This document shows positions 1 through 9,324 of a stretch of DNA of 64,000 bases, piece after piece. The notes under the pieces were generated by a model, which saw only the letters and a program-made list of their open reading frames with translations, was not told the origin of the DNA and did no database searches. This DNA is from Alphaproteobacteria bacterium (GTDB lineage Bacteria; Pseudomonadota; Alphaproteobacteria; Caulobacterales; Maricaulaceae), in the NCBI GenBank assembly GCA_016124205.1, contig WGOD01000003.1, forward strand, positions 124,001 to 188,000. The letters are read 5' to 3'. How positions within the stretch are numbered: position 1 is the stretch's first letter; each line of letters starts with the position of its first letter. A program made the translations under genes and the position numbers.

Positions 1-201
1 CAGATCACCCGACACGTGGGCGTCGGCGAGGTCGCCGGACGTGTTGTCGAAGCAGGCGAGGCGTGCGGCCGGATCGGCGATCGAGCGGCAGGCGATCACG
101 GCATCGACCGGGTCGTCTTCCTGCGCGATCGCAGGGGCCGCAAGCCCGGCGAATGCCGTACCGGCGACAAGAAGCATGCGAAGTGACGTAAGGCGGGACA
201 T
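1..201 (-). CDS. small secreted protein, partial (C-terminus outside window)
   Basis: Only the first 67 codons are inside the window. The protein begins with a basic stretch and a hydrophobic segment ending in a likely signal peptidase site (AIA-QE, near residue 27). It then shows the motif C-R-S-I-A-D-P-A-A-R-L-A-C-F-D. The next gene upstream (starting at 834) has the same arrangement of signal peptide plus Cys-x2-I-x-(D/N)-x3-R-L-A-C-x-D, so the two look like tandem paralogues exported to the periplasm. No function is recognised. The start is the ATG at 201, just after the stop of the upstream gene at 220. Confidence 0.6.
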   Translation of the reverse strand, partial: MSRLTSLRMLLVAGTAFAGLAAPAIAQEDDPVDAVIACRSIADPAARLACFDNTSGDLADAHVSGDL

Positions 202-219
202 GAATTGCTCCTGACCGGA

Positions 220-834
220 TTAGCGGATGCGGACCGCGCGGAACCAGCGGTTCTGCTCGTCAATGCGCATCAGGTGAGACCCGAGCGCGCCGCTGCGGAT
301 ATCCGCGGTATGGCCCTCGATATTGCGGGGCACGTAAACACGGGTCGAGTCTTCCTGCTGCCAGACCTGACCGTTGGCGAGTTCGAAAACGTAGCGCCCC
401 TGGGCGCCCGTTCGGACTGCGACGATGGGCTGTCCGATCACCTGATCGATGCGACCGTCAGCATCCCGGAAAATCCGGGCCCCGGTATCGGTTTCGGTGA
501 CCGTTGCCTCGCCCTCGCCCTCACCGCGGCCAAAGCCGAGACGGGGCAGGGATGGCAAGGAGAAGTTCGGAATCGACAGGCCATAGGACGCCTCTTCGGC
601 TTCCTCGATCTCGCGCCTCGACACCGCCACCAGCCGGCCTTCGTCCTCAGAGGCGCGCAGGGCGGCGACCTCCCGGTCGAGACAGGCGAGGCGTTCGGCA
701 TCGTTGGTGATGTCCTGGCACGCGAACAACGGACGCAAAGGTGATTGCTCTGCATCTTGCGCTTGTGCAGCCGTTGACAGTACCAAGGCTGGCGCGAGCA
801 GGGTGATTGCAGCTAATGGTAATCGCACGTTCAT
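220..834 (-). CDS. secreted protein of unknown function, paralogue of its neighbour
   Basis: This encodes 204 residues. I placed the start at the ATG at 834 rather than further upstream, because a clean signal peptide (hydrophobic core ending AQAQD) begins there. The longer frame would run into the divergent OppA gene. The N-terminal third carries a two-cysteine motif (FACQDITNDAERLACLD) shared with the partial gene at 1-201. The rest has a short acidic, Gly-rich linker and then a beta-rich C-terminal half (VFELANGQVWQQ). Motifs of this kind occur in secreted alphaproteobacterial proteins of unknown role. The stop lies 18 bases from the start of the next gene, suggesting a two-gene operon. 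Confidence 0.65.
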   Translation of the reverse strand: MNVRLPLAAITLLAPALVLSTAAQAQDAEQSPLRPLFACQDITNDAERLACLDREVAALRASEDEGRLVAVSRREIEEAEEASYGLSIPNFSLPSLPRLGFGRGEGEGEATVTETDTGARIFRDADGRIDQVIGQPIVAVRTGAQGRYVFELANGQVWQQEDSTRVYVPRNIEGHTADIRSGALGSHLMRIDEQNRWFRAVRIR

Positions 835-958
835 AGACACTCGTTCATGATCGCTTCGATCAAGGACTATGCGTGAGCGGCGAGGGGCTGTCGACCGCTT
901 CACGCCGTTCGGCGTCTGGATGCCAGGCGCACTGGAATTACAGGGGAGATCCGCGACC

Positions 959-2620
959 ATGATTCGCAATCGTACGATGCTTGCCGCCCTGGCCCTCGGG
1001 GCCTCCGCATTCGCTCTCGCCGCCTGCGGTGGCGGCGGCAACGAAGTCGATTCCGATACCGTTGTCATTCACCGGGGTAATTCCGGCGAACCGCTGACGC
1101 TCGATCCGCACAAGGCGAGCGGCACCTGGGAGAACAACATCATCGGCGACATGTTCATCGGCCTGACGACCGAGGATGTGAACGCGGAACCGATTCCGGG
1201 CATGGCGGAAAGCTGGGACATCAGCGAAGACGGTCTGACCTGGACCTTCCACCTGCGCGACGCGCAGTGGTCGGACGGCCAGCCGGTCACGGCAGGTGAT
1301 TTCGAATTCGCCTTCCAGCGGATCCTGAACCCGGAAACCCTGTCGCAGTACGCGTCGCTGCTCTACCCGATCGTCAACGCGCAGGAAGTGAACACCGGCG
1401 AGCTGCCGCCGTCGGAAGTCGGCGTGCGCGCGATCGATGACCGTACTCTGGAAATCCGCCTGAATTATCCGGCGCCGTATCTTCCGGGCCTTCTGACCCA
1501 CTACACGACCTTCCCCGTGCCGCGTCACGTGGTCGAAGAGTATGGCGATCAATGGATCCAGCCGCGCAACATCGTGGTCAACGGCCCGTACCGCCTCGTC
1601 GAGTGGTCGACGAACAATTTCGTACACCTGGTGCGCAACGAGACCTTCTACGGCAATGACGACGTCTGCATCGACGAGGTGTTCTACTACCCGACGATCG
1701 ACAGCTCGGCCGCCGTTCGCCGCGTTCTGAACAACGAACTCGACCTGAACAATGAGTTCCCGGGACAGCATATCGACCGCCTGCGCCAGGAAGCGCCGGA
1801 ATATGTCCGCGTCGCCCCGTATATGGGCACCGTCTATTACGCGCTGAACCTCGAGGATCCGACCTTCCAGGATGCCCGCGTGCGCAATGCGCTCGGGATG
1901 TCGATCGACCGCGACTTCCTCGCCGAGGAAATCTACCGCGCCGGTCAGGAGCCGGCCTATTCGCTGGTTCCGCCGGGAGTTGCCAACTACACGAACGACG
2001 CCCGCGTGCGTTGGGCCGATGTTCCGATCGACGAGCGCCGCGAACGCGCCCGCGAGCTGCTGATGGAGGCCGGCTACGGCCCCGACAATCCGCTCGAGTT
2101 CGAATACACCTACCGTTCTTCCGCCGACAATCCGCGTATCGCGCCGGTCGTGCAGCAGGACTGGGAGAGCATCGCGGACTGGGTCAATGTCTCGATCACG
2201 CAAATCGAGCTGCAGATCCATTATGAAAACCTCCGCGCGGCCGACTTCCAGGTTGGCGACGGCGGCTGGATCGCGGACTTCAACGACGCGTACAGCTTCC
2301 TTTATCTGGGCGAGACCAACTCGATCCCGATGAACTATTCGCGCTACCGCAATCCGGAATACGATGCGCTGGTGGCGGCGGGTAACCGCGAACAGGACAT
2401 GGAAGTCCGGGCCGGAATCCTGGCCGAAGCCGAGCAGATGCTGCTCGACGACATGCCGCTGATCCCGATCGTGTTCTACGTCAACAAGGCGCTGGTGAAC
2501 CCGAACGTGACCGGCTGGACGGACAACATCCTGCGTATCAACCGGACGCGCTGGCTGTGCTTTGCCGACGTCAATTCCGACGTCGAACCGGCCGGTACCG
2601 AAGACGCCGCGGAAGAATAG
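959..2620 (+). CDS. peptide ABC transporter substrate-binding lipoprotein (OppA family)
   Basis: This is a 553-residue periplasmic binding protein of the SBP_bac_5 (OppA/DppA) family. The start at 959 follows a GGGGAGA ribosome site and gives a lipoprotein signal with lipobox LAAC (Cys23), so the mature protein should be membrane-anchored. Family features include the N-terminal GEPLTLDPHKASG segment, the TWTFHLRDAQWSDGQPVTAGDFEFAFQRIL stretch around the first domain, and the C-terminal DMPLIPIVFYVNKALV block. No permease or ATPase genes (oppBCDF) lie next to it, so its partners must be elsewhere or it acts as an orphan receptor. A strong hairpin follows the stop codon. Confidence 0.9.
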   Translation: MIRNRTMLAALALGASAFALAACGGGGNEVDSDTVVIHRGNSGEPLTLDPHKASGTWENNIIGDMFIGLTTEDVNAEPIPGMAESWDISEDGLTWTFHLRDAQWSDGQPVTAGDFEFAFQRILNPETLSQYASLLYPIVNAQEVNTGELPPSEVGVRAIDDRTLEIRLNYPAPYLPGLLTHYTTFPVPRHVVEEYGDQWIQPRNIVVNGPYRLVEWSTNNFVHLVRNETFYGNDDVCIDEVFYYPTIDSSAAVRRVLNNELDLNNEFPGQHIDRLRQEAPEYVRVAPYMGTVYYALNLEDPTFQDARVRNALGMSIDRDFLAEEIYRAGQEPAYSLVPPGVANYTNDARVRWADVPIDERRERARELLMEAGYGPDNPLEFEYTYRSSADNPRIAPVVQQDWESIADWVNVSITQIELQIHYENLRAADFQVGDGGWIADFNDAYSFLYLGETNSIPMNYSRYRNPEYDALVAAGNREQDMEVRAGILAEAEQMLLDDMPLIPIVFYVNKALVNPNVTGWTDNILRINRTRWLCFADVNSDVEPAGTEDAAEE

Positions 2621-2640
2621 TCCGCAGGCTTCCCTTGTTC

Positions 2641-2681
2641 CTCTCCCCCGACCGGCGGTAGATTCCGCCGTCGGGGGAGAG
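2641..2681 (+). terminator. hairpin after oppA that also contains the next gene's ribosome site
   Basis: The arm CTCTCCCCCGA (2641-2651) pairs with TCGGGGGAGAG (2671-2681), and CGGCGG (2653-2658) pairs with CCGCCG (2665-2670). One unpaired C lies between the stems and the loop is six bases. A short TTT follows. It fits a terminator for the oppA transcript. The 3' arm also supplies the GGGGGAGAG Shine-Dalgarno sequence for the gene that starts at 2686. Confidence 0.6.
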
Positions 2682-2685
2682 TTTC

Positions 2686-3867
2686 ATGCCAGGTCCAGAT
2701 CTGATCGATAGCGCGGTTACCGATGCGGTTGCCGCCGATGCCATTTTTTCCGGTAATCGACGCCGCAAGTCGGCTTTCACACCGGCTGGCGATGACGGAC
2801 ATTGCTCGAATTGCGGAACGGCACTGAAAGGGCCGATCTGCCACAGCTGCGGCCAGGACGCCGATACCTTCCACCGGCCGGTCTGGTCGCTGGTGCTGGA
2901 AGTCCTCGACGGATTCTTCTCCTTCGATGGCCGGTTCTGGCGGACCATCCCTGCATTGATGTTCCGGCCGGGCCGGATCACGCGCCATTATCTCAGCGGT
3001 GTGCGCGCGCGCTACGTCCAACCCTTCCGCCTGTTCATCGTGGCGAGCCTGGCCTTCTTCCTCGTCTTCTCGTTCGGGGATGGCGATGATTCCCCGTCGG
3101 TGTTCAGTGCCCCTCCCTCGGCGGAAGATCTCGACGAAGCCGATCAGTCATTGGCGCAGGCTGAGGAAGACAATCCGGAATTTGCCGATCAGATCGCGGC
3201 GGCGCGCGAGCAAATCGGTCGACTCGAGGAAGATGTTCGCGCGGAAGACGAGGGGGCGACTGAATCCGACCGGGTCCGCGAACAGCGACGTCGGGATGCG
3301 ATGGTGTTGTCGATGCGGCAGTCCATCCTGCCAGAGGACTATCCAGACGCCGGAGAGAATCGCGGGAGTGTCGAGTTCGCTGACGGCGAGTCCGTCAATA
3401 TGAATCTAAATGGTCTGGAAGGTTTACCCTATCCGGTGCGGGTCTATCTCGCCGACCGCATCGCACACGTCATTCAGGAGCCCAGAAGCTGGATGGCTGC
3501 AGTCCGGGTCTGGACACCGCGCGTGATATTCGCGCTGGTGCCCATTTACGCGCTACTGCTCGCCTTGATGCATTTCTGGCGGCGGAGCATCTATTTCTAC
3601 GATCATCTGATCGTCTCGCTCCACTTCCATTCCTTCCTGTTCTTCCTGATGACGGCGCTGGTGCTGTTGGTGCCGCTGATCAGTGGATGGGCAATCTTGG
3701 TCTTTTTCCTCTGGAGCAATTTCTATCTCTACAAACTGCACCGGAATATCTACGAGCACGGACGTTTCTTCGCGCTGATGCGCGTGCTGGTTCTCGACGT
3801 TGTCTACCTCTTCATTCTGGTCATCGCGCTTTTGATCGTGTTCGCGTTCGGCGTCCTGTTTGCCTAG
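2686..3867 (+). CDS. DUF3667 membrane protein with N-terminal zinc ribbon
   Basis: This encodes 393 residues. A four-cysteine zinc ribbon lies near the N-terminus (Cys40, Cys43, Cys52, Cys55; CSNCG then CHSCG). It is followed by the DUF3667 core, in which PGRITRHYLSGVRARYVQPFRLFIVASLAFF precedes the first membrane helix. The middle (about residues 145-220) is acidic and probably coiled coil. The C-terminal 130 residues hold three to four transmembrane helices. The family is common in Bacteroidetes and Proteobacteria and its function is unknown. The ribosome site is inside a stable hairpin (2641-2681), so translation may be limited. The stop overlaps the convergent sppA stop by four bases. Confidence 0.85.
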   Translation: MPGPDLIDSAVTDAVAADAIFSGNRRRKSAFTPAGDDGHCSNCGTALKGPICHSCGQDADTFHRPVWSLVLEVLDGFFSFDGRFWRTIPALMFRPGRITRHYLSGVRARYVQPFRLFIVASLAFFLVFSFGDGDDSPSVFSAPPSAEDLDEADQSLAQAEEDNPEFADQIAAAREQIGRLEEDVRAEDEGATESDRVREQRRRDAMVLSMRQSILPEDYPDAGENRGSVEFADGESVNMNLNGLEGLPYPVRVYLADRIAHVIQEPRSWMAAVRVWTPRVIFALVPIYALLLALMHFWRRSIYFYDHLIVSLHFHSFLFFLMTALVLLVPLISGWAILVFFLWSNFYLYKLHRNIYEHGRFFALMRVLVLDVVYLFILVIALLIVFAFGVLFA

Positions 3868-5642
3868 TTCGGCTGGCTGGCCGGCGTGCGCAGCTCATTG
3901 CCCCGGCCGGTCATGCCGCGGGCTTCGAGGGCGGCGCGAACCTCCGGCATTTCCATCAGCGCGTTGAGCTGGGCCAGCGTTTCCGCCGATTCCGCAGTCA
4001 CACCGAACATCGCCTGGAACGCCTCGAACGCGGTCGGGCGGGCCGGGTAGCGGCGGAGATTGACCGGCGTGCCGGCCTCGATGTCCGCGAGTGAACGGGC
4101 GGCTGCCACGGCTTCGCGCATGCCACCGATCTCATCGACCAGACCCAGCTCCAGCGCCTGTGCGCCGGTCCAGACGCGGCCCCGGGCGATCTCGAGCACA
4201 CGTTCGATCGGGATGACGCGGCCTTCGGCCACGCGTTCGGTGAAGTCGGCGTAGATGTCGCCGAGCAGGGATTCCAGCTCCGCGCGCTGGGCGTCGGTCC
4301 AGTCGGTCTGACCGGAATAGGCGTCGGTGAAGTCGCCGCCGACCGAGATCGGCTCGATGTTCACACCGACGAGGCCGAGCGTGTCGTGGAGGTTGATCTT
4401 GCCGCCATAGACACCGATCGAACCGGTGATCGTGGTGGCGTTGGACACGATGTAGTCGGCCGGCGCGGCGATGTAGTAGCCGCCGGACGCCGCGGCCCCG
4501 CCCATCGACACGACGACAGGCTTGCCGGCTTCCCGCGCGCGGCGGACCGCATCCCACACCTGATCGGACGCAATCGACGAACCGCCGGGCGAGTCGATGC
4601 GCAGCACGATGGCGCGGACATTCGGGTCACGCGCGGCGTTGAGGATGGATTCCGACATCAGATCGCTGCCGATCATCTCGTCACCGCCGAACAGGCCCGG
4701 AGGGGCGTTGCCCGTGACGATCGCGCCCTGACCTTCGATGAGGGCGATGATCGGGCCGCTCTGATGCATAAGGGCGGAGCTGGCGTAGTCATAGATGTCG
4801 GTCAGCTGGCGGGCGCCGGCGCGGTCGAGCGCAGCCTGGCGGGCATCAACCACCTGGCCGAGCTGGTCGACGAGGCCGGCTTCGAGCGCCTGTTCAGCAG
4901 AGTAGGGCGCGTCCTCGATCAGGGCGCGCATCGCCTCGGGCGTCTGGCCGCGATCAGTCGCGGCGGTCTCGATGATGGTATCGAAGATGCCGGTGAAATA
5001 GCCGAGCGTGGCTTCCCGGTGCTCATCGGTGAAGCCCGCTTCCGTGTAGCTGTTCGGCGCGTTCTTGTAGTCCTCGAACTGGATGAATTCGGCGCGGCCT
5101 TCGAACCGCTCAAGCAGACCGCCAAAGAAGGGGACTTCGCCATAAAGGCCGGACGCGGAAAAGGTCGCGGTGTCCTGCAGCCAGATCTCGTCGGCGCCGG
5201 AGACGGCGAAATAGTTCGTCGCGGACGTGCCTTCGAAACCCTGCGCATGGACGATCACGAAGCGGCCCGACGCGCGGAAGGCGGCGATGGCGCGGTGAAT
5301 CTCCTCGGCCTGAGCGGGGGGCAGACCGTACTCGTTGGCGCGGATGAACAGGCCGGACACGCGCGAATCGCCTTCGGCGCGTTCCAGCGCCCGGACGAGA
5401 TCGACGGTCGACAGCGGATCGGCAAAGGCGAAGGGCGAGCGGCTCGGCTGGTCGTTCCGGGCTTCACGCAGGTCGAGCGACAGAACGACATTGGCCGAGG
5501 GAATCACCGGGGCGGGGTCGGATGACTGCGCCGCCGAGGCGATCAGCCCCGCAATGAGGAAGACGCCCAACACCATCGTGACGACGGATCCGACGATGAC
5601 GCCGAAGATCGATCCGAAGAAGGTGACCCAGAACTGTTTCAT
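3864..5642 (-). CDS. sppA: signal peptide peptidase SppA, 67K type
   Basis: This is a 592-residue inner-membrane serine protease that degrades cleaved signal peptides. A single N-terminal transmembrane helix (residues 7-37) is followed by two tandem ClpP-like domains, as in the long E. coli form. The catalytic Lys/Ser dyad is visible: Lys193 in [16 protein letters not shown] in the first domain and Ser386 in [16 protein letters not shown] in the second. The motif [13 protein letters not shown] before the Ser is typical. The gene stands alone and converges on the DUF3667 gene with a four-base overlap of stops. Confidence 0.95.
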   Translation of the reverse strand: MKQFWVTFFGSIFGVIVGSVVTMVLGVFLIAGLIASAAQSSDPAPVIPSANVVLSLDLREARNDQPSRSPFAFADPLSTVDLVRALERAEGDSRVSGLFIRANEYGLPPAQAEEIHRAIAAFRASGRFVIVHAQGFEGTSATNYFAVSGADEIWLQDTATFSASGLYGEVPFFGGLLERFEGRAEFIQFEDYKNAPNSYTEAGFTDEHREATLGYFTGIFDTIIETAATDRGQTPEAMRALIEDAPYSAEQALEAGLVDQLGQVVDARQAALDRAGARQLTDIYDYASSALMHQSGPIIALIEGQGAIVTGNAPPGLFGGDEMIGSDLMSESILNAARDPNVRAIVLRIDSPGGSSIASDQVWDAVRRAREAGKPVVVSMGGAAASGGYYIAAPADYIVSNATTITGSIGVYGGKINLHDTLGLVGVNIEPISVGGDFTDAYSGQTDWTDAQRAELESLLGDIYADFTERVAEGRVIPIERVLEIARGRVWTGAQALELGLVDEIGGMREAVAAARSLADIEAGTPVNLRRYPARPTAFEAFQAMFGVTAESAETLAQLNALMEMPEVRAALEARGMTGRGNELRTPASQPN

Positions 5643-5798
5643 GACCCGCTACCACTCGCCGTTTCCGTTTCAACCGGAATCTATAGAGGCGGCGCATGGC
5701 ACGGTCGAGGGGACGCGCATGTGAGGAGTCCCGGGCCAGCCGGATTCGCGCGAAAGCGGTCGTTTGTCGTCAGGTGTCGAAACAGGGGCGGGGAAGAA

Positions 5799-5875
5799 TG
5801 GTCGGAGTAGCAAGATTCGAACTTGCGACCCCCGCCTCCCGAAGACGGTGCTCTACCAGGCTGAGCTATACTCCG
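5799..5875 (-). tRNA. tRNA-Pro (anticodon CGG)
   Basis: Read on the minus strand, the sequence folds as a complete cloverleaf of 77 bases with an encoded CCA. The acceptor stem is CGGAGTA/TACTCCG, the D-stem GCTC/GAGC, and the anticodon stem CCGTC/GGCGG encloses the loop TTCGGGA. The T-arm contains GTTCGAATC. The anticodon is CGG, reading CCG proline codons. The C1-G72 pair is typical of tRNA-Pro. Confidence 0.95.
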
Positions 5876-5998
5876 AACCGAGGCCGCGGCTTATAGCGAC
5901 AGATTCAGGGGTGTGCAACGCATACCGCGCAGCCCCGTTGCATCCATCGCAGCTTGCCGCTATCTACCCCGCTCACGCGGTCCGGACGGACCACGAAT

Positions 5999-6073
<75 letters not shown>

Positions 6074-6595
6074 TCCTCCCATAAGAAATACCCTGATTTC
6101 CCGGTCGTCTTCTGCGGCCGGAAACGGCGTTTGCGCGACCACACGCAAATTTGATCTCGCATTTCTTTCTGGAATGTAATAACGTAACGGAACCTGCAGA
6201 GCGGCTGCAGCGTTTCGCCCACGGGGCGAGCATCATCGCGTGTTTCGCCCGCCAAAGGAGAAAGTCGTCCTGAAATCGATGTCCATCGCAGCAGGATATG
6301 GGAAGGGTGTATTGATCGGCGCGCAACAGGACGCTAGCGTGACCGGCGGTGAATGGCGCGAAGCGTCTTGGACGATACGTCGGCGGATCAACCGCCGCAG
6401 GGGAAGGGGTTCACAGCACTGTCTCCAACATCGTTTAGGGATTCGCGTAACCGGAAGTGTTTTCCGGATTCAGGACCGTTGTTTCAGCGGTCATCTAACT
6501 GGGACTTTTTCCGGCGGTTGGCGCCGGTTTGACAACCGAGGGGAAATTCCAGGGCGGAGGCAGCATGCCCCGTCCGGATCATTGTGAGGCGAGAC
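6074..6595. other. 522-base region without a convincing gene
   Basis: Reading frames here have poor composition and no family signal. The one item noted is AATGTAATAACGTAAC at about 6173-6188. It matches 12 of 16 bases of a site upstream of the second tonB gene (12516-12531) and could be a regulator site for the TonB operon that starts at 6596. No clear -35/-10 pair was identified. Confidence 0.4.
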
Positions 6596-7369
6596 ATGGC
6601 GAAGATGAGGTATTGGCTCAGCGCGTCCGTTGCGGCAGCTCTCTTGACCGGAGTGGTCGGCGGCGCAGCTCAGGCCCAGATCAACGATGTGATCCGTACC
6701 GCTCAGCAGGCGACGCAAGATGCAGCGGCTGCTCAGCGGCAGATCGACGATCTGGACGATGCGGCAACTGATGACGAGCTGCAGTTCCGCGCGCTCCAGC
6801 AGCAGATCGAATCGCAGCGGCTCTATATCGAGCAGCAGCGGGTGTTCCTGCAGTCGCAGCAGAACGAAATCGCGTCGCTCGAACAGCAGATCGGACGCGT
6901 TGACAATGTCGGCGTCGAAATCCTGCCGATGATGCGCGACATGGTTCAGAACCTCGAAAACTTCGTGAACCTGGACCTGCCGTTCAACGTCGAGAACCGT
7001 CAGGAGCGCATCGCGAACCTGTACGAAGACCTCGACGATCCGGAAATTTCCGCGGCCGAGCGTTACCGTCTGATCCTGAACGCCTACGATATCGAGGCGT
7101 CCTACGGTCGTCAGATCGACTCTTATGAAGAGACGGTCGACATCGACGGCGTTCCGACCAATGTCACCACGCTCCGCATCGGCCGTGTCGCCCTGATCCG
7201 CGACATGCCGAATGGCGACCTGATGGCGTACACCCAGTACAATGGTGACTGGGAACGCGTCTCGGGCGCGAGCGATGCGGCCGTGACCAGCGCGTTCCGT
7301 ATCGCGCAGGAAGTCACCACGCCTGACCTCTTCACCGCGCCGATTCCGGGCTCGGAAGACGCTCAGTAG
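6596..7369 (+). CDS. DUF3450 periplasmic protein of a TonB energy system
   Basis: This encodes 257 residues: a signal peptide ending AQAQI, then a long coiled coil (about residues 30-110, rich in Gln, Glu and Arg with heptad spacing). The conserved DUF3450 segment follows (LPMMRDMVQNLENFVNLDLPFNVENRQERI) and a small C-terminal beta domain. DUF3450 proteins are encoded with TtpC-type TonB systems in Vibrio, Shewanella and Alphaproteobacteria, where they are thought to support the ExbB/TtpC complex from the periplasm. I chose the ATG at 6596, six bases after GAGG. It is the first gene of a seven-gene run to 12401. Confidence 0.85.
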   Translation: MAKMRYWLSASVAAALLTGVVGGAAQAQINDVIRTAQQATQDAAAAQRQIDDLDDAATDDELQFRALQQQIESQRLYIEQQRVFLQSQQNEIASLEQQIGRVDNVGVEILPMMRDMVQNLENFVNLDLPFNVENRQERIANLYEDLDDPEISAAERYRLILNAYDIEASYGRQIDSYEETVDIDGVPTNVTTLRIGRVALIRDMPNGDLMAYTQYNGDWERVSGASDAAVTSAFRIAQEVTTPDLFTAPIPGSEDAQ

Positions 7370-7394
7370 GCCTCGAGAGACGGAGATTCACGCG

Positions 7395-8777
7395 ATGAAC
7401 AAGTCCTTCAAGATTTTCGCTGCCGCCATCTCGATGGGTGCAGCGCTCGCCGGAAGCGCCATGGCTCAAACGCAGCCGGCTTCCTCCATCAGCGAACTGC
7501 TCAACCGCGTCCGTTCGGACTCGCGGGAAATGAGCGCAGAAAACCAGCGCCGCCTGCAGGAATTCCGCGAAGCCCGCGGCCAGCAGTCGGCGATGCTCGC
7601 CCAAGCCCGCTCGCAGCTGAGCGCGCTGGAAGGCCAGGCGGCCGGCATCCGTGCCCAGTACGACGAGAACGAAGCCCGCATCGACGAGCTGGGTGCCCAG
7701 CTCCGTGAAGCGCAGGGTGAGTTCGGCGAACTGTTCGGTGCCGCGCGTCAGACGGCCGGCGAGTTCGCGTCGATCATCGACGCATCGATCATTTCCGCGC
7801 AGGTGCCGAACCGCACCGCGACGCTGGTCGAACTGTCCGAAAGCCGCGCGCTTCCGGGCACCGAGCAGCTCAGCCAGATCCACCGCCGCATGACCGAAGA
7901 GATGATCCTGCAAGGTCAGGTCGTCACCTTCGATCGTGTGGTCAACGGTCTGGGCGGCGGGCAGCCGGTTTCGGTGACCCGCGTCGGTCCGTTCATCGCC
8001 TGGGCGGATGACGGCGGCGTGACCTTCGTCCAATGGACCGAAGGCGAGAATGGCGATTACGACCTGTCGCCCCTCGAGCGTCAGCCCCCGGCCGACATCG
8101 TCAATGCGGCGAGCCGCGTGACGAACGCTTCTTCCGATGAAATCGTGATGGGTCCGATCGACCCGTCCCGCGGCGGCCTGCTGGCCATCTACCGCGACGT
8201 GCCGAACCTGCAAGAGCGTATCGCTCAGGGCCGGACCGTCGGTTACATCATCCTCGGCCTGCTTGCGATCTCGGTCGCCTTCGGCCTGCTGCGTCTGGTC
8301 CAGCTGATGCTGGAATCGGCGGCGGTCGCTGCTCAGAAGCGCCGTTCGACCCCGTCCCGCGGTAACTCGCTGGGCCGTGTCATGGGCGTGTACGAAGAGT
8401 TCAAGGACCGTGATATCGAAACGATCGAGCTGAAGCTCGACGAAGCCATCCTGCGGGAGACGCCGAAGCTCGAATTCGGCCTGAACTTCCTCAAGCTGGC
8501 GGCCGGTATCGCTCCGCTGCTCGGCCTGCTGGGTACCGTTACGGGCATGATCCGTACCTTCACCCAGATCACCCTGTTCGGTACCGGCGATCCGAAGATC
8601 ATGGCCGGCGGTATCTCGGAAGCCCTCGTGACCACGGTGCTCGGTCTCGTGTCGGCCATCCCGCTCCTCTTCATCCACAGCTTCGCTGCCAGCTTCGCTC
8701 GCGGTGTCCAGCAGGTGCTTGAAGAACAGGCTGCGGGCATGGTTGCGCGTTCCGCCGAAGAACGTCGTCCGTCCTAA
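7395..8777 (+). CDS. TtpC-like MotA/TolQ/ExbB family protein with large periplasmic domain
   Basis: This encodes 460 residues. It has a signal peptide (ending AMAQT), a long coiled-coil region (residues about 35-115) and a periplasmic domain to about 280. A transmembrane helix follows (GYIILGLLAISVAFGLLRL), then the MotA/TolQ/ExbB proton-channel domain with LKLAAGIAPLLGLLGTVTGMIRTFTQITLFGTGDPKIMAGGISEALVTT. This architecture matches TtpC, the extra component required by TonB2-type systems in Vibrio. It would sit in the inner membrane and pass proton-motive energy toward TonB. It lies between DUF3450 and ExbB with short gaps, so it is probably cotranscribed. Confidence 0.88.
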   Translation: MNKSFKIFAAAISMGAALAGSAMAQTQPASSISELLNRVRSDSREMSAENQRRLQEFREARGQQSAMLAQARSQLSALEGQAAGIRAQYDENEARIDELGAQLREAQGEFGELFGAARQTAGEFASIIDASIISAQVPNRTATLVELSESRALPGTEQLSQIHRRMTEEMILQGQVVTFDRVVNGLGGGQPVSVTRVGPFIAWADDGGVTFVQWTEGENGDYDLSPLERQPPADIVNAASRVTNASSDEIVMGPIDPSRGGLLAIYRDVPNLQERIAQGRTVGYIILGLLAISVAFGLLRLVQLMLESAAVAAQKRRSTPSRGNSLGRVMGVYEEFKDRDIETIELKLDEAILRETPKLEFGLNFLKLAAGIAPLLGLLGTVTGMIRTFTQITLFGTGDPKIMAGGISEALVTTVLGLVSAIPLLFIHSFAASFARGVQQVLEEQAAGMVARSAEERRPS

Positions 8778-8801
8778 GGGGCTACTGAAGGAGGCACGCA
8801 C

Positions 8802-9320
8802 ATGGATGCGGCTATCACAGGCCTTCAGGAGTTTCTCGAGCGGGGAGGCCCCGTGCTCGTGGTGATCATGATCGCTACGTTTGTCATGTGGGCCTTCATC
8901 CTCGAACGGCTGGTGTATTTCGGCCTCGCTGAGAAGGGACATTCCAAGCGCGCCGTCCGCGAATGGTCGGCACGCGAGGATCACAAGTCCTGGCATGCTC
9001 ACGCGATCCGCGACCAGCTGATCTCCGAGGTTAAGCAACGCAACTACCAGAACGTCGAACTGATCAAGACCCTCGTCGCCATCGCCCCGCTGCTCGGGCT
9101 GCTGGGTACGGTGACGGGCATGGTCTCGGTGTTCGATACGATGGCCATCCTGGGATCTTCCGATGCCCGCGCCATGTCGGCGGGTGTGTCGCGAGCCACG
9201 ATCCCGACGATGGCCGGCATGGTGGCGGCGCTCTCGGGTCTACTGTTCTCCAACCAGATCGAACGCATGGCGCAGCATCGTACCGCTTCGCTGGCCGACG
9301 ATCTCGAACTGGGGCTGTAA
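8802..9320 (+). CDS. exbB: biopolymer transport protein ExbB
   Basis: This 172-residue inner-membrane proton channel subunit is of the short ExbB2 type. It has an N-terminal helix (VLVVIMIATFVMWAFILERLVYF) and two further helices containing the family signature IAPLLGLLGTVTGMVSVFDTMAILGSSDARAMSAGVSRATIPTMAGM. It pairs with ExbD to power TonB. The ribosome site AAGGAGG lies just before the start. The stop is four bases from the first exbD gene. Confidence 0.93.
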   Translation: MDAAITGLQEFLERGGPVLVVIMIATFVMWAFILERLVYFGLAEKGHSKRAVREWSAREDHKSWHAHAIRDQLISEVKQRNYQNVELIKTLVAIAPLLGLLGTVTGMVSVFDTMAILGSSDARAMSAGVSRATIPTMAGMVAALSGLLFSNQIERMAQHRTASLADDLELGL

Positions 9321-9324
9321 TCAG

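Noticed and set aside
6240..6587. 115-codon frame in the region before the TonB operon
   Set aside because: Arg- and Gly-rich composition, no ribosome site of note and no family signal; treated as non-coding.
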